A stretch of DNA of 64,000 bases from HGM13233 sp964478515 (lineage in GTDB: Bacteria; Bacillota; Clostridia; Oscillospirales; Ruminococcaceae). The DNA lies in the NCBI GenBank assembly GCA_964478515.1, contig CAYZIL010000006.1, positions 11,915 through 75,914 on the forward strand, written 5' to 3'. Below are positions 19,961 through 29,556 of this stretch, piece by piece. The notes under the pieces are model-generated. The model was not told the DNA's origin. It saw nothing but the letters and a program-made list of their open reading frames with translations, and did not search any database. The position numbers were made by a program, and so were the translations under genes. The stretch's first letter is position 1, and each line of letters begins with the position of its first letter.

Positions 19961-21091
19961 GTGAGCGACAGAGTTGTGGCAATAATTGTGGCTGCCGGCA
20001 GTGCGACGCGTTTCGGCGCCGACAAGCTCAGCGTCGAGATAGGCGGCTGCAGCGTACTGGAACGCACCCTGCGCGCGTTTGCCGGCTGCGCCGCGGTTGA
20101 CGCCATTGTTGTTGTCACCAAAGCGCACAACGGCGCTGCCATACGGTCCTGGCACATAGACAAGCTTGAAAAAGTTGTTGACGGCGGCGCAACGCGCGCA
20201 CAGTCGGTAGCAAACGGCGTCGCGGCGGCGGGGGATTGCGGTTGGCTTTGTATCCACGACGGCGCCCGCCCGCTGGTCACGCCGCAGCTTATAGAGCGCA
20301 CGGTGGCGGCAGCAAAGGAGCACGGCGCCGCGGCGCCGGTGCTGGCCTGCACAGACAGTCTGAAAACTGTCGAGGACGGGTTTATTGTGCGCAATGTCGA
20401 GCGCGCCTCCACTTTCGCCGTACAGACGCCGCAGGTGTTTGCTGCCGCCGCTTACAGGCGAGCAGTGTCGCTCGCCGACGGCAGCGAGACGGACGATTGC
20501 GCCGTTGCCGAAAAGGTCGGTCTCAAGGTGTTTGCTGTTACCGCAGACGCGGACAACATAAAAATTACCGGGCCGAACGATATTGAAAAGGCCAGGCACA
20601 TTCTCGGGCTGGATTGCCCGCGCGTGGGTTACGGTTACGATGTTCACCGGTTGGTCAGCGGTCGGCCGCTGATACTGTGCGGTGTCACGGTCCCGTATGA
20701 AAAGGGGCTGCTCGGCCATTCCGACGCCGACGTCGCCGCTCATGCGCTGATTGACGCGCTTTTCGGCGCCGCCGCGTGCGGCGATATCGGCAGTCATTTT
20801 CCCGACAGCGACGAGCGCTACCGCGGCGCCGACAGTCTCGGCTTGCTGCGCACGGCAATGACGGAAATACGCGCCGACGGCTACGAGCTTGTCAACGCCG
20901 ACGTTACGATAGTCGCCCAGGCGCCGAAACTGCGGCCGTATATTGAACAGATGCGCGCCGGGCTTGCCGCGGCGACGGACTGCGCGCTTGACCAGGTCGG
21001 CGTCAAGGCGACGACCGAGGAGAAACTCGGTTTTACCGGCAGCGGCGCGGGAATGAGCGCCTATGCGGCAGTTATGCTGCGTCGACGCTGA
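19961..21091 (+). CDS. ispDF: Bifunctional IspD-IspF, MEP pathway of isoprenoid synthesis
   Basis: A 376-residue fusion. The first 215 residues are IspD (MEP cytidylyltransferase) with the nucleotide-binding AAGSATRFGADK. Residues about 220-376 are IspF (MEcPP synthase) with GYGYDVHRL, the zinc ligands in GHSDADVAAHAL and DIGSHFPDSD. It catalyses steps 3 and 5 of the methylerythritol phosphate route; step 4 (IspE) must be encoded elsewhere. The start is a GTG with AAGGAG upstream. Both halves keep their active-site motifs, so both activities are expected. Confidence 0.95.
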   Translation: MSDRVVAIIVAAGSATRFGADKLSVEIGGCSVLERTLRAFAGCAAVDAIVVVTKAHNGAAIRSWHIDKLEKVVDGGATRAQSVANGVAAAGDCGWLCIHDGARPLVTPQLIERTVAAAKEHGAAAPVLACTDSLKTVEDGFIVRNVERASTFAVQTPQVFAAAAYRRAVSLADGSETDDCAVAEKVGLKVFAVTADADNIKITGPNDIEKARHILGLDCPRVGYGYDVHRLVSGRPLILCGVTVPYEKGLLGHSDADVAAHALIDALFGAAACGDIGSHFPDSDERYRGADSLGLLRTAMTEIRADGYELVNADVTIVAQAPKLRPYIEQMRAGLAAATDCALDQVGVKATTEEKLGFTGSGAGMSAYAAVMLRRR

Positions 21092-21180
21092 ATATATCGG
21101 CTCTCTTGGGACAAAAGCGCTTTTTTTGAGTGCGGATATATGGTAGAATAGTAGCAGAATCTTTTTTTTGGGAGAGCAAA

Positions 21181-22020
21181 ATGCTCGGAATAATCAGCTC
21201 GGTCAAGAGCGTCTTCAACACGATAGGCATTGCCGATATATTGGATATTCTGATAATGACGTATCTGATATATCAGCTCATTATGCTCGCCAAGCGCACC
21301 AGAGCGGCGCAGCTCGGCAAGGGTCTGATAATTCTGCTTATCTGCTATGTGCTCTCGCAGGAACTGGGTCTGCAGACAATAAATTTTGTGCTGGACAAAT
21401 TTCTGCAATACGGAATAATCGCCGTTATTGTCGTCTTTCAGCCCGAGCTGCGCCGGGCGCTTGAACAGGTGGGCCGCGGCAGTGTCAACTTAATCGGTTC
21501 GCGCGCGTCGGAACGTGAGCAGGCGCTGTGGCTGGACGCCATTACGGAAATTTGCGCCGGGGTCGAAAGTATGGCTCAGGAAAAGACCGGCGCGCTTATT
21601 GCAATAGAACGCCGCACCGGGCTCGGCGAAATAATCGCCACGGGCACCGGGCTGGACGCCAGCACCACTCAGGAACTGCTGGGGACAATATTTTATAACG
21701 GCAGCCCGCTGCACGACGGCGCGGTAGTAATTCGCGACGCGCGCGTGTGTGCAGCCGGCTGTTATTTACCGCTGTCAACAAACACGGACATAGGGCACTC
21801 TCTCGGCACCAGACACCGCGCTGCACTGGGAATGTCGGAAAATTCCGACGCCATTGTTATTGTAGTTTCCGAGGAAACCGGAATAATCTCAGTGGCGCAA
21901 AACGGGGTATTGGTGCGAAAGCTGGACCGCCCCGGACTTGCCAAAATACTGAAAAAAGAGATTGTTCCCAACCAACCCGACAAGCCGCGGATCATGAGGT
22001 TTTTCAAAAATGAAGAATAA
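21181..22020 (+). CDS. cdaA: Diadenylate cyclase CdaA (c-di-AMP synthase)
   Basis: A 279-residue protein with three N-terminal transmembrane helices and a DAC domain. The catalytic motifs are intact: SPLHDGAVVI (DGA) near 180 and GTRHRAALG (RHR) near 210. It condenses two ATP into c-di-AMP, which controls potassium and osmolyte transport and cell-wall homeostasis in Gram-positives. The ATG at 21181 follows GGGAG; the ATG 17 codons upstream lacks a ribosome-binding site. It overlaps cdaR by 11 bp. The usual third gene glmM is not next to it. Confidence 0.95.
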   Translation: MLGIISSVKSVFNTIGIADILDILIMTYLIYQLIMLAKRTRAAQLGKGLIILLICYVLSQELGLQTINFVLDKFLQYGIIAVIVVFQPELRRALEQVGRGSVNLIGSRASEREQALWLDAITEICAGVESMAQEKTGALIAIERRTGLGEIIATGTGLDASTTQELLGTIFYNGSPLHDGAVVIRDARVCAAGCYLPLSTNTDIGHSLGTRHRAALGMSENSDAIVIVVSEETGIISVAQNGVLVRKLDRPGLAKILKKEIVPNQPDKPRIMRFFKNEE

Positions 22021-23272
22021 GAAAATCAGTGAATTCTTCTCGCGTCGCGTCGTGATTTTGGCAATCTCTTTTATTGCCGCTTTTGTCAGTTGGGTGGCTG
22101 TCGTCTCGACTGTTAACAGCACCATGACCAGAACAATCTACAACGTGCCGGTGACTATACCCGACACCGGCAACAGTTACCAGAGCCTGGGCTTAGACAT
22201 ACTCGACCTTGAGTGGCAGAATATTTCCGTCAACGTCACCGTCAGCGGCGAGCGCGGCATTGTCGGCGCGCTCAACCGCAACAGCGTGACAGTCACGCCG
22301 ATATTTGCCAATGTTACCGAGGCCGGCACCTACGAGCTGGCGCTGCAAGCGACACAAAACAGCGAGTCGGCAAATTTTGAAATTACCAACATCACGCCCG
22401 GCTATATAACGCTCACCTTTGCGACGGTCACCTCCAACACCTACCCGATTGAGGTAGTTACCGGTACCGTCACGGCGCCGGACGGATACCTTATTGAAAC
22501 CATAGTCACCCAGCCTTCCGAGGTGACTATTACCGGCACGCAGCAGCGCATTAGCGAAATAGCGCGCGTTGTCGCCTACGTAGATGTTGAGGGCGAGCTG
22601 TCCTCGTCGTATACCGGCAGCAGCGAAATAGCGCTGCTTGACGCCAACGGCGAACGTCTGAGCACGGACAACCTGATTATAGACGTTGACACTGTCGATG
22701 TGACGGTGCCGGTGTACAAAACCGGCACGCTGGCGCTTGATATCGGCTTTATCAATATTCCCGACGGATTTGACATCAGCTCGCTGGAATACAGGCTTTC
22801 GGTAAATGAAATTGCCATTGCCGGGCCGGAAAGTATTATCGACAATCTCACCACCAAAACCATTGGGTATATCGACCTTGCGCAGTTCAGCGCCGAGCAG
22901 AGCTATACCTTCGAAATAACGCTGAGTACCGGTATTGTCAATATGGACAATATTACAGAAGTTACCGTCACGTTCCCGAGCGACGACCTGACGACAAAAA
23001 AGGTTAACGTTAGCGATATACGTCTGGAAAACGGCAGCGACCAGTACACCTACACTCTGGTCAGCTCGCGGATAAACAGCGTTACCGTAATCGGGCCGTC
23101 TGCGGAGGTACAGCTGTTGAGCGCCGGTTCGGTCGTGGCCATAGTCGACCTTTCCGCCGCGGTTTACGAGCGCGGACAGTACACCGTGCCGGTTGAATTT
23201 ATTATTCCGTCCTACCCCGAGTCGTGGGTCGTCGGCAGCTATACGGTAGTCATTGAGGTCTCGTCGAGCTGA
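22010..23272 (+). CDS. cdaR: CdaA regulator, YbbR-domain protein
   Basis: A 420-residue protein with one N-terminal transmembrane helix (about 12-32) and an extracytoplasmic part made of successive YbbR domains of about 85 residues, seen in repeated patterns such as VTVSGE and VTITGTQQRI. YbbR proteins bind CdaA and modulate c-di-AMP synthesis. It overlaps cdaA by 11 bp, so translation is coupled. It overlaps the next gene by one base (TGATG). Confidence 0.88.
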   Translation: MKNKKISEFFSRRVVILAISFIAAFVSWVAVVSTVNSTMTRTIYNVPVTIPDTGNSYQSLGLDILDLEWQNISVNVTVSGERGIVGALNRNSVTVTPIFANVTEAGTYELALQATQNSESANFEITNITPGYITLTFATVTSNTYPIEVVTGTVTAPDGYLIETIVTQPSEVTITGTQQRISEIARVVAYVDVEGELSSSYTGSSEIALLDANGERLSTDNLIIDVDTVDVTVPVYKTGTLALDIGFINIPDGFDISSLEYRLSVNEIAIAGPESIIDNLTTKTIGYIDLAQFSAEQSYTFEITLSTGIVNMDNITEVTVTFPSDDLTTKKVNVSDIRLENGSDQYTYTLVSSRINSVTVIGPSAEVQLLSAGSVVAIVDLSAAVYERGQYTVPVEFIIPSYPESWVVGSYTVVIEVSSS

Positions 23273-24852
23273 TGATAACTGTCAGCGGGATTCGCGTGCC
23301 GCTTGAGCGCGGCGAGGACGAGGCGTTTGCCCGCGCCGCCGCCCTTTGCCGGCTGCGCGCGAGCGATATTATTTCCCAACACACCAGCAAGCTTTCTTTT
23401 GATGCCCGTCACGGCGCGGTGAGTCGCGTCTACTCGGTGCGTCTTGAATTGCGCGACAAGGGTGCCGAGCGCCGCATAAGCGACTCGGTGCCCTGCGTTT
23501 CATATTACGAGCCAATAGTTTTCGAGCCGCAGTGCGGCTGCGAAAAGCTGAACGGCCGGCCGGTGGTTATCGGCTTCGGCCCGGCCGGCATATTCGCGGC
23601 GCTGTTGCTGGCGCGCAAGGGCTACCGGCCGCTGGTGCTGGAGCGCGGCGCTGACAGCGATACGCGCGAAAGCAAAGTGGAGCAGTTCTTCGGCGGCGGG
23701 GCTTTCGACCCGCAGACAAACGTCCAGTTCGGCGAGGGCGGAGCCGGAGCCTTTTCCGACGGCAAACTGACCACCCGCATAGGCGATCCGCTGTGCGAGT
23801 ATGTCAGCGGCGCCCTGGTGGCGGCAGGCGCGCCGCAAGACATTGCCTGGCGGCAAAAGCCGCACATAGGCACCGACAAGCTGCGCGCCGTCGTCAAGCA
23901 GCTGCGCGGCGAAATAATCGCCCTGGGAGGCGAGGTGCGTTTCGGCGCGCCGGCGCAGGGTTTTTTTGTTAAAAACGGCCGTCTGAGCGCAGTGCGCTGT
24001 GACGGCGCGGATATAAAGACGGGTGCGGCGATAATCGCCTGCGGCCACAGTGCGCGCGACACCTTTGCGGCGCTGCGCGAGTGCGGCGCAGTACTTGAGG
24101 CAAAGCCCTTTTCGGTCGGCGCGCGCATTGAGCATTTTCAAAGCGACATTGACCGCGCGCTGTACGGCGCGCACGCGGGTGACCCGCGCTTGCCGGCAGG
24201 CGAGTATGCGCTTTCGTATAAGACCGGCGGGCGCTGCGTCTATACTTTTTGTATGTGTCCCGGCGGCAGTGTGGTTGCCGCCGCCAGCGAGGATGGCGGT
24301 ATAGTCACCAACGGCATGAGCACCTACGCGCGCGACGGCGAAAACGCCAACAGCGCGCTGGCGGTCTCGCTCAGCGGCGGCGATTTCGGCGGCGACCCCT
24401 TTGCGGCAATAGAATGGCAGCGCCGGCTGGAAAACGGGGCTTATGCGCTCACCGACAGCTGGCGGGCGCCGGCGACCGACGTCGACAGCTTTCTTGCGGC
24501 GCGCGCGGGGTTGCACTTGAGCGGAAACCCGCAGCCGACCTACCCGCTCGGCGTGGCAGCTGCGGACTTTGAGCAGCTGTTCGGCGACGAGCTGTGCGGC
24601 TGCTTGCGCAGCGGCATTGCGGCATTCGAGCACAAATTGCGCGGCTTTTCCCAGCGCGCCGTGCTCACCGCGCCGGAAACGCGCACGTCGTCACCGGTGC
24701 GTATTGTGCGCGCCGACGACCGCTGTGCTGTGGGAGTCGACGGGCTTTATCCCTGTGGAGAGGGCGCCGGCTATGCCGGCGGCATAATGAGCGCGGCGGT
24801 CGACGGGCTGCGCACGGCGGCGGCGGTTATCGGCCGTTTTGCGCCGCTGTGA
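23272..24852 (+). CDS. NAD(P)/FAD-dependent oxidoreductase, COG2509 type
   Basis: A 526-residue flavoprotein. After an N-terminal domain of about 95 residues comes the dinucleotide-binding GFGPAGIFAALLLARKG, then GGAGAFSDGKLTT, and a C-terminal FAD contact GEGAGYAGGIMSAAVDG. This architecture matches the uncharacterised FAD-dependent dehydrogenase family often found near cdaA/cdaR or glmM in Clostridia. The physiological substrate is unknown. Its start overlaps the cdaR stop by one base, so it is translationally coupled. Confidence 0.82.
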   Translation: MITVSGIRVPLERGEDEAFARAAALCRLRASDIISQHTSKLSFDARHGAVSRVYSVRLELRDKGAERRISDSVPCVSYYEPIVFEPQCGCEKLNGRPVVIGFGPAGIFAALLLARKGYRPLVLERGADSDTRESKVEQFFGGGAFDPQTNVQFGEGGAGAFSDGKLTTRIGDPLCEYVSGALVAAGAPQDIAWRQKPHIGTDKLRAVVKQLRGEIIALGGEVRFGAPAQGFFVKNGRLSAVRCDGADIKTGAAIIACGHSARDTFAALRECGAVLEAKPFSVGARIEHFQSDIDRALYGAHAGDPRLPAGEYALSYKTGGRCVYTFCMCPGGSVVAAASEDGGIVTNGMSTYARDGENANSALAVSLSGGDFGGDPFAAIEWQRRLENGAYALTDSWRAPATDVDSFLAARAGLHLSGNPQPTYPLGVAAADFEQLFGDELCGCLRSGIAAFEHKLRGFSQRAVLTAPETRTSSPVRIVRADDRCAVGVDGLYPCGEGAGYAGGIMSAAVDGLRTAAAVIGRFAPL

Positions 24853-24897
24853 CGGCGCCGGAGTAATTAATAATTATTTTTTTATAGATGGAGAGAT

Positions 24898-26913
24898 ATG
24901 TCGATCAGGAAATGGAATCTGCGCGGCGGCGACAAAAAACTGGCGGAGGAGTACTCGCGCAGTTTCGGCGTCGGTCCGCTGGTAGCGGCGGTGATGGCCG
25001 CGCGCAGCGAAAAGATAGGCGACGCGCAGGAGTTTGTCAGCGGCGGCGGCAGCTTTGAGCCGCCGGAAGCGCTGCGGGATATGGATGCCGCAGTGCAGCG
25101 CATTAACCGCGCTGTCGACGAGGGCGAAAAGATTGCGGTTTTCGGCGACTACGACGTAGACGGAGTTACTGCGACGGCACTGATGTGCATCTGTCTCGAG
25201 ACGCTGTGTGCGGACGTCGTTTGCGCCTTGCCCGAGCGCAGCGGCGAGGGCTACGGGCTGGGGCCCGAAAGCATCCAAAAGCTGGCACAGGACGGCGTCA
25301 GTTTGCTGGTAACAGTGGACAACGGCATCTCAGCGCAAAAGGAGATAGCGCAGGCGGCCGAGCTGGGCATAGATTGCGTGGTCTGTGACCACCATCTTGC
25401 TCCGGCGCAGCTGCCGCCGGCCGTGGCGGTAATAGACCCGCGGCGAGCGGACGACACCAGTAACTTTAAGCAACTTGCCGGCGTCGGCGTGGCGCTCAAG
25501 CTGGCTGCGGCGCTGCTGGATTGCAGCGTAGAGCAAGCGCTGGATGATTTCGCGCTGCTCGTAAGCGTAGGTACTATTGCCGATATTATGCCGCTATGCG
25601 GTGAGAACCGCGAGATTGTTCGCCGCGGACTTGCGCAGTTCGCGGCTTGCGACAATATAGGGCTGCGTGAATTGTGCGCCGTTGCCGACATTGACCTTGA
25701 GTCGATAGACACGCACCAAATCGCCTTCGGCATTGCGCCGCGACTCAACGCGGCCGGCCGCATTGGCGACCCGCACGACGCGTTAAAACTGCTGTTGTGT
25801 GACGACGAGCAGCAAGCTCATGAGCTTGCCGAAAAGCTCAACCAACTCAATGCCGAGCGCCAGCAAATAGAACAGCAAATTGCGCAGCAGGTCAACGCCG
25901 CTATTGACGCCGACCCCGCAATAGTCAGCGAGCCGGTAATAGTAGTTGCCGCCGCTGGACTGCACCCGGGTGTTATCGGTATTGCCTGTTCGCGCCTTGT
26001 GGAGCGCTACGGTAAGCCGGCGGTAATAATTACTGTCGACGGCGACGAGGGTAAGGGCTCGGCACGCAGTCTGCGCGGATTTTCCATCTATGACGCATTT
26101 GACCACTGCCGGCAATTGCTGAGCAAATACGGCGGCCACGAACTGGCCGCGGGGCTGACGCTGCCGGCTGCCAACATACCGCAGTTCAGGCGTATGCTCA
26201 ACGAATACAGCCGCGCACTCGACGACATGCCGCTGTGCCAACTCTACGCCGACTGTGAAATAAGCGCCGCCGACTTAAGCGAGAGTGCCGTGCGGGAATT
26301 GTCGCTGCTGGAGCCCTGTGGCAGCGGCAACGAAAAACCGGTGCTTATGCTGCGCGGCGCCACGGTAGAGCAGGTAAGCGCAATGGGCAACGGCAAGCAC
26401 ACGCGGTTGCGGCTCGACTGCGGCGAAAAAAAACTGTCAGTTGCCAGGTTTTCACTTGTCGCGGAGCGCGCCGCCTGCCGCGCCGGCGACAAAGTCGACT
26501 TGCTGCTGCGCGCCGGTATATATAACAGCGAGCACGGCAGCGGCGTGTCGCTCAGCGCGGTGGATATAAGACCGTCCGCTTTCGGCGACGGACAATTTGC
26601 CTCCTACAGCGCCTACCGCCGTTTCAGCTCCGGACACAGCGCCCGCTCGCAGGGCGTGGCGTTGACGCGCGCCGATGTTGCGGCGGTCTGGAAAGTACTG
26701 CTGCGGCGGCGCGATTGCGCCGAGGAGCTCACCTGGCTCGCCTGTGACAGCGGCCTTAGCGCCGGGCGCGCTGCGGCGGCGCTCGACGTGCTTTGCGAGC
26801 TCGGTCTGGTGCAGCGCTACACGGAAAACAGACAGGGATATTTGCGCTGCAACAGCGGCGCCGAAAAGAAGGATCTCCAGGATTCGCCGACCTTTGCCAG
26901 GATAAACGAATGA
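24898..26913 (+). CDS. recJ: Single-stranded-DNA-specific exonuclease RecJ
   Basis: A 671-residue DHH-family 5'-3' exonuclease used in recombinational and mismatch repair. FGDYDVDGVTATAL (motif I), VDNGIS (motif II), CDHHLAP (DHH motif III) and the DHHA1 segment KYGGHELAAGLTL are intact. It sits in a compact operon. Its stop overlaps the rel start codon in ATGA, a sign of coupling. Length is a little above E. coli RecJ because of a C-terminal extension, as in other Firmicutes. Confidence 0.94.
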   Translation: MSIRKWNLRGGDKKLAEEYSRSFGVGPLVAAVMAARSEKIGDAQEFVSGGGSFEPPEALRDMDAAVQRINRAVDEGEKIAVFGDYDVDGVTATALMCICLETLCADVVCALPERSGEGYGLGPESIQKLAQDGVSLLVTVDNGISAQKEIAQAAELGIDCVVCDHHLAPAQLPPAVAVIDPRRADDTSNFKQLAGVGVALKLAAALLDCSVEQALDDFALLVSVGTIADIMPLCGENREIVRRGLAQFAACDNIGLRELCAVADIDLESIDTHQIAFGIAPRLNAAGRIGDPHDALKLLLCDDEQQAHELAEKLNQLNAERQQIEQQIAQQVNAAIDADPAIVSEPVIVVAAAGLHPGVIGIACSRLVERYGKPAVIITVDGDEGKGSARSLRGFSIYDAFDHCRQLLSKYGGHELAAGLTLPAANIPQFRRMLNEYSRALDDMPLCQLYADCEISAADLSESAVRELSLLEPCGSGNEKPVLMLRGATVEQVSAMGNGKHTRLRLDCGEKKLSVARFSLVAERAACRAGDKVDLLLRAGIYNSEHGSGVSLSAVDIRPSAFGDGQFASYSAYRRFSSGHSARSQGVALTRADVAAVWKVLLRRRDCAEELTWLACDSGLSAGRAAAALDVLCELGLVQRYTENRQGYLRCNSGAEKKDLQDSPTFARINE

Positions 26914-29078
26914 CTATTGATTATGAACAACTTAAAAAGACCATAGAGGACAGCGGCCGTCAGTACGACATGGACCTCATTTTTCGCGCCTACAAGGCGG
27001 CAGAGACCGCGCACGCGGGCCAAATGCGGCTCAGCGGCGAGCCCTACATAACGCACCCGCTGTGGGTCGCGAAACTGCTCGTTGACTTGGGGCTCGACTC
27101 CGAGTCGGTGGCGGCTGCGCTGCTGCACGACGTCGTAGAGGACACCGACACGACCTTGGAGCAAATCCGCCACGATTTCGGTCCGGATATTGAACTGCTT
27201 GTCGACGGCGTTACCAAACTGGGTCGAATACCCTTCTCGTCGGTCGAAGAGCAGCAGGCGGAAAACGTGCGCAAAATGCTGCTGGCAATGACCAAAGACG
27301 TGCGCGTGATGATAATTAAGCTGTGCGACCGTCTGCACAACCTGCGCACCATTGACGCCCAGCCCGAGGACAAGCGCCGCCAGAAATCGCTGGAGACGAT
27401 GGAGGTCTACGCACCGATTGCGCACAGACTCGGCATGAGCAACATTAAAGAGGAGCTGGAAGACCTCTCGCTAAAGCACCTTGACCCGATAGGCTACCGC
27501 GAAATAGTCGACCTGCTCGAGCGCGACTATTCCGACGAGTCTGCGATTGAGAGCATGACCGAGGCTATCTCCAAGCGCCTGACCGATATGGGGCTGACGA
27601 ATTACAGCATAGTCAGCCGCAAAAAAAGCATATACGGAATCTACCGCAAGCTGTTTGTGCAAAACCGCTCGCCGGAGGAAATATATGACATTTACGCAAT
27701 CCGCGTAATATTAAATACCGTAGCCGAATGCTACAATGTGCTGGGCATACTGCACGACATGTACGTGCCTATTCCGCACCGTTTCAAAGACTACATTTCA
27801 ACGCCGAAGCCGAACGGCTACCAGTCGCTGCACACGACTGTTATCGGCGAGGGCGGCATGCCGTTTGAGGTGCAAATTCGCACCTACGACATGCACTATG
27901 ACGCCGAATACGGCATTGCCGCGCACTGGAAATACAAAATTGGCATCAGCGGCAAGGACAAGCTGGAGGACCGCCTTGCGTGGGTGCGGCAGCTGCTCGA
28001 AAGCCAAAAGGCGTCTGAGGACGTCGTCGACATTTTGCGCGACATCCGCAGCGACCTGCTGCCGGAAGAGGTATACGTTTTTACGCCGAAAGGCGACGTC
28101 ATGAATCTGCCCGCCGGCAGCACGGTAATAGATTTTGCCTATGCTATCCATTCCGCCGTCGGCCACCGCATGATAGGCGCCAAGGTAAACGGCCGCATTG
28201 TGCCGATAACCTACGTCATCAAAACCGGCGAGATGGTCGAGGTAATTACCGGGCCCAAGGACAAGGGCCCGAGCCGCGACTGGCTGAACATTGTGCGAAC
28301 CAGCGAGGCAAAGTCGAAGATTCGCTCCTGGTTTAAGCACGAGCGCCGCGACGAAAACATTGCCGAGGGCAAAGCCGCCTTTGAAAAAGAGCTGCGGCAC
28401 ATGAAATTGACCGTGCCGCCCGAAAGTTACGACGCCTTTGTAGACGAGCTGGTCAAGCGCCAGCGCCTTAATACGGCGGACGAGCTGTTCGCCTCGCTCG
28501 GCTACGGCGGCATACAGATGTCGCGGCTGGCGCTGCGCGCCAAGGACACCTACGCGAAAATGTTCGGCGAGCAGGACAAACCGCCCGAAATTGTTCCCGC
28601 AGAGGTTGTTACCGCCAAACAGAAGCCGCGCGGCGGAATTATTGTCGAGGGACTGGACAACTGTCTGGTGCGCTTCGCCAAGTGCTGCAACCCGGTGCCG
28701 GGCGACGATATTGTCGGCTTTATTACCCGCGGTCACGGCGTCACCGTACACCAGGCCGAGTGTCCGGTAGTCACCGCCAAGCGCGGCGACAGCGAGATGC
28801 GCTGGATAAACGTCAGTTGGTCGGGCGCGGAAAAAGAGGAATTCAAAGCCTCTTTGGAGCTCAACTGCATTGACCGCAACGGTATAATCGCCGACGTCAC
28901 CGCGCAGCTGTCAAGCTTGCATATACCGATATTCGCGCTTAATTCGCGCACGACGCTCGACGGGCGCGGCATAATCAATATGACTATCGGCGTGACAAAT
29001 ACCGAACATCTCAAAACAGTTATTTCGCGCCTTGCTAAAATACGCGACGTGCAGACCGTAGAGCGCACCCAGAAATGA
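26910..29078 (+). CDS. rel: Bifunctional (p)ppGpp synthetase/hydrolase
   Basis: A 722-residue stringent-response enzyme. The HD hydrolase motif LLHDVVEDTDTT lies near 70. The synthetase motif FKDYISTPKPNGYQSLHT lies near 295-312. The TGS domain (VYVFTPKGDVMNLPAGST) is near 390 and an ACT domain closes the protein. Both catalytic sites look functional, as in the single Rel of Gram-positives. The ATG at 26910 overlaps the recJ stop by 4 bp; an upstream in-frame start would lie inside recJ. Rel senses uncharged tRNA on stalled ribosomes. Confidence 0.96.
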   Translation: MTIDYEQLKKTIEDSGRQYDMDLIFRAYKAAETAHAGQMRLSGEPYITHPLWVAKLLVDLGLDSESVAAALLHDVVEDTDTTLEQIRHDFGPDIELLVDGVTKLGRIPFSSVEEQQAENVRKMLLAMTKDVRVMIIKLCDRLHNLRTIDAQPEDKRRQKSLETMEVYAPIAHRLGMSNIKEELEDLSLKHLDPIGYREIVDLLERDYSDESAIESMTEAISKRLTDMGLTNYSIVSRKKSIYGIYRKLFVQNRSPEEIYDIYAIRVILNTVAECYNVLGILHDMYVPIPHRFKDYISTPKPNGYQSLHTTVIGEGGMPFEVQIRTYDMHYDAEYGIAAHWKYKIGISGKDKLEDRLAWVRQLLESQKASEDVVDILRDIRSDLLPEEVYVFTPKGDVMNLPAGSTVIDFAYAIHSAVGHRMIGAKVNGRIVPITYVIKTGEMVEVITGPKDKGPSRDWLNIVRTSEAKSKIRSWFKHERRDENIAEGKAAFEKELRHMKLTVPPESYDAFVDELVKRQRLNTADELFASLGYGGIQMSRLALRAKDTYAKMFGEQDKPPEIVPAEVVTAKQKPRGGIIVEGLDNCLVRFAKCCNPVPGDDIVGFITRGHGVTVHQAECPVVTAKRGDSEMRWINVSWSGAEKEEFKASLELNCIDRNGIIADVTAQLSSLHIPIFALNSRTTLDGRGIINMTIGVTNTEHLKTVISRLAKIRDVQTVERTQK

Positions 29079-29100
29079 CGGTGGACAGAAAGGTTGAGCC

Positions 29101-29556
29101 ATGAAAGTCGTGATACAGCGCGTTACCGAAGCGACGCTAAAAATCGGCGGCCGGGAGCGCTGCCGAATAGGCAGGGGACTGGTGGCGCTTTTTGCTGCCG
29201 GCGAGGGCGACACGCTTGACAAAGCGCCGCTGCTGGCAACAAAAACGGCAAACCTGCGCGTGTTTTCCGACAGCGAGGACAAGATGAATATTTCGGCACT
29301 GGAGCTTGGTCTGGCAATAATGGCAGTGCCCAACTTTACCCTGTTTGCCGACACGAAAAAGGGTCGCAGACCATCTTTTATCAATTCCGGCTCGCCGCAG
29401 TTCGCCAACGAGGCGTTCGAACTTTACAAAAAGTCATTGCTGCTCGCGGGCATAAAAAGCGTCGCCAGCGGGGAATTCGGCGCCGACATGCAACTATCGC
29501 TGACCAACGACGGCCCGGTGACGATAATTATGGACACAAGGGAGTGGGAAGCATGA
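29101..29556 (+). CDS. dtd: D-aminoacyl-tRNA deacylase
   Basis: A 151-residue protein that hydrolyses D-amino acids and glycine mischarged on tRNA. MKVVIQRVTEA at the N-terminus and the C-terminal TNDGPVTIIMDT carrying the NGPVT-like Gly-cisPro motif are diagnostic. rel-dtd adjacency is widespread in Firmicutes. The ATG follows GAAAGG. It overlaps the next gene by 4 bp. Confidence 0.93.
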   Translation: MKVVIQRVTEATLKIGGRERCRIGRGLVALFAAGEGDTLDKAPLLATKTANLRVFSDSEDKMNISALELGLAIMAVPNFTLFADTKKGRRPSFINSGSPQFANEAFELYKKSLLLAGIKSVASGEFGADMQLSLTNDGPVTIIMDTREWEA

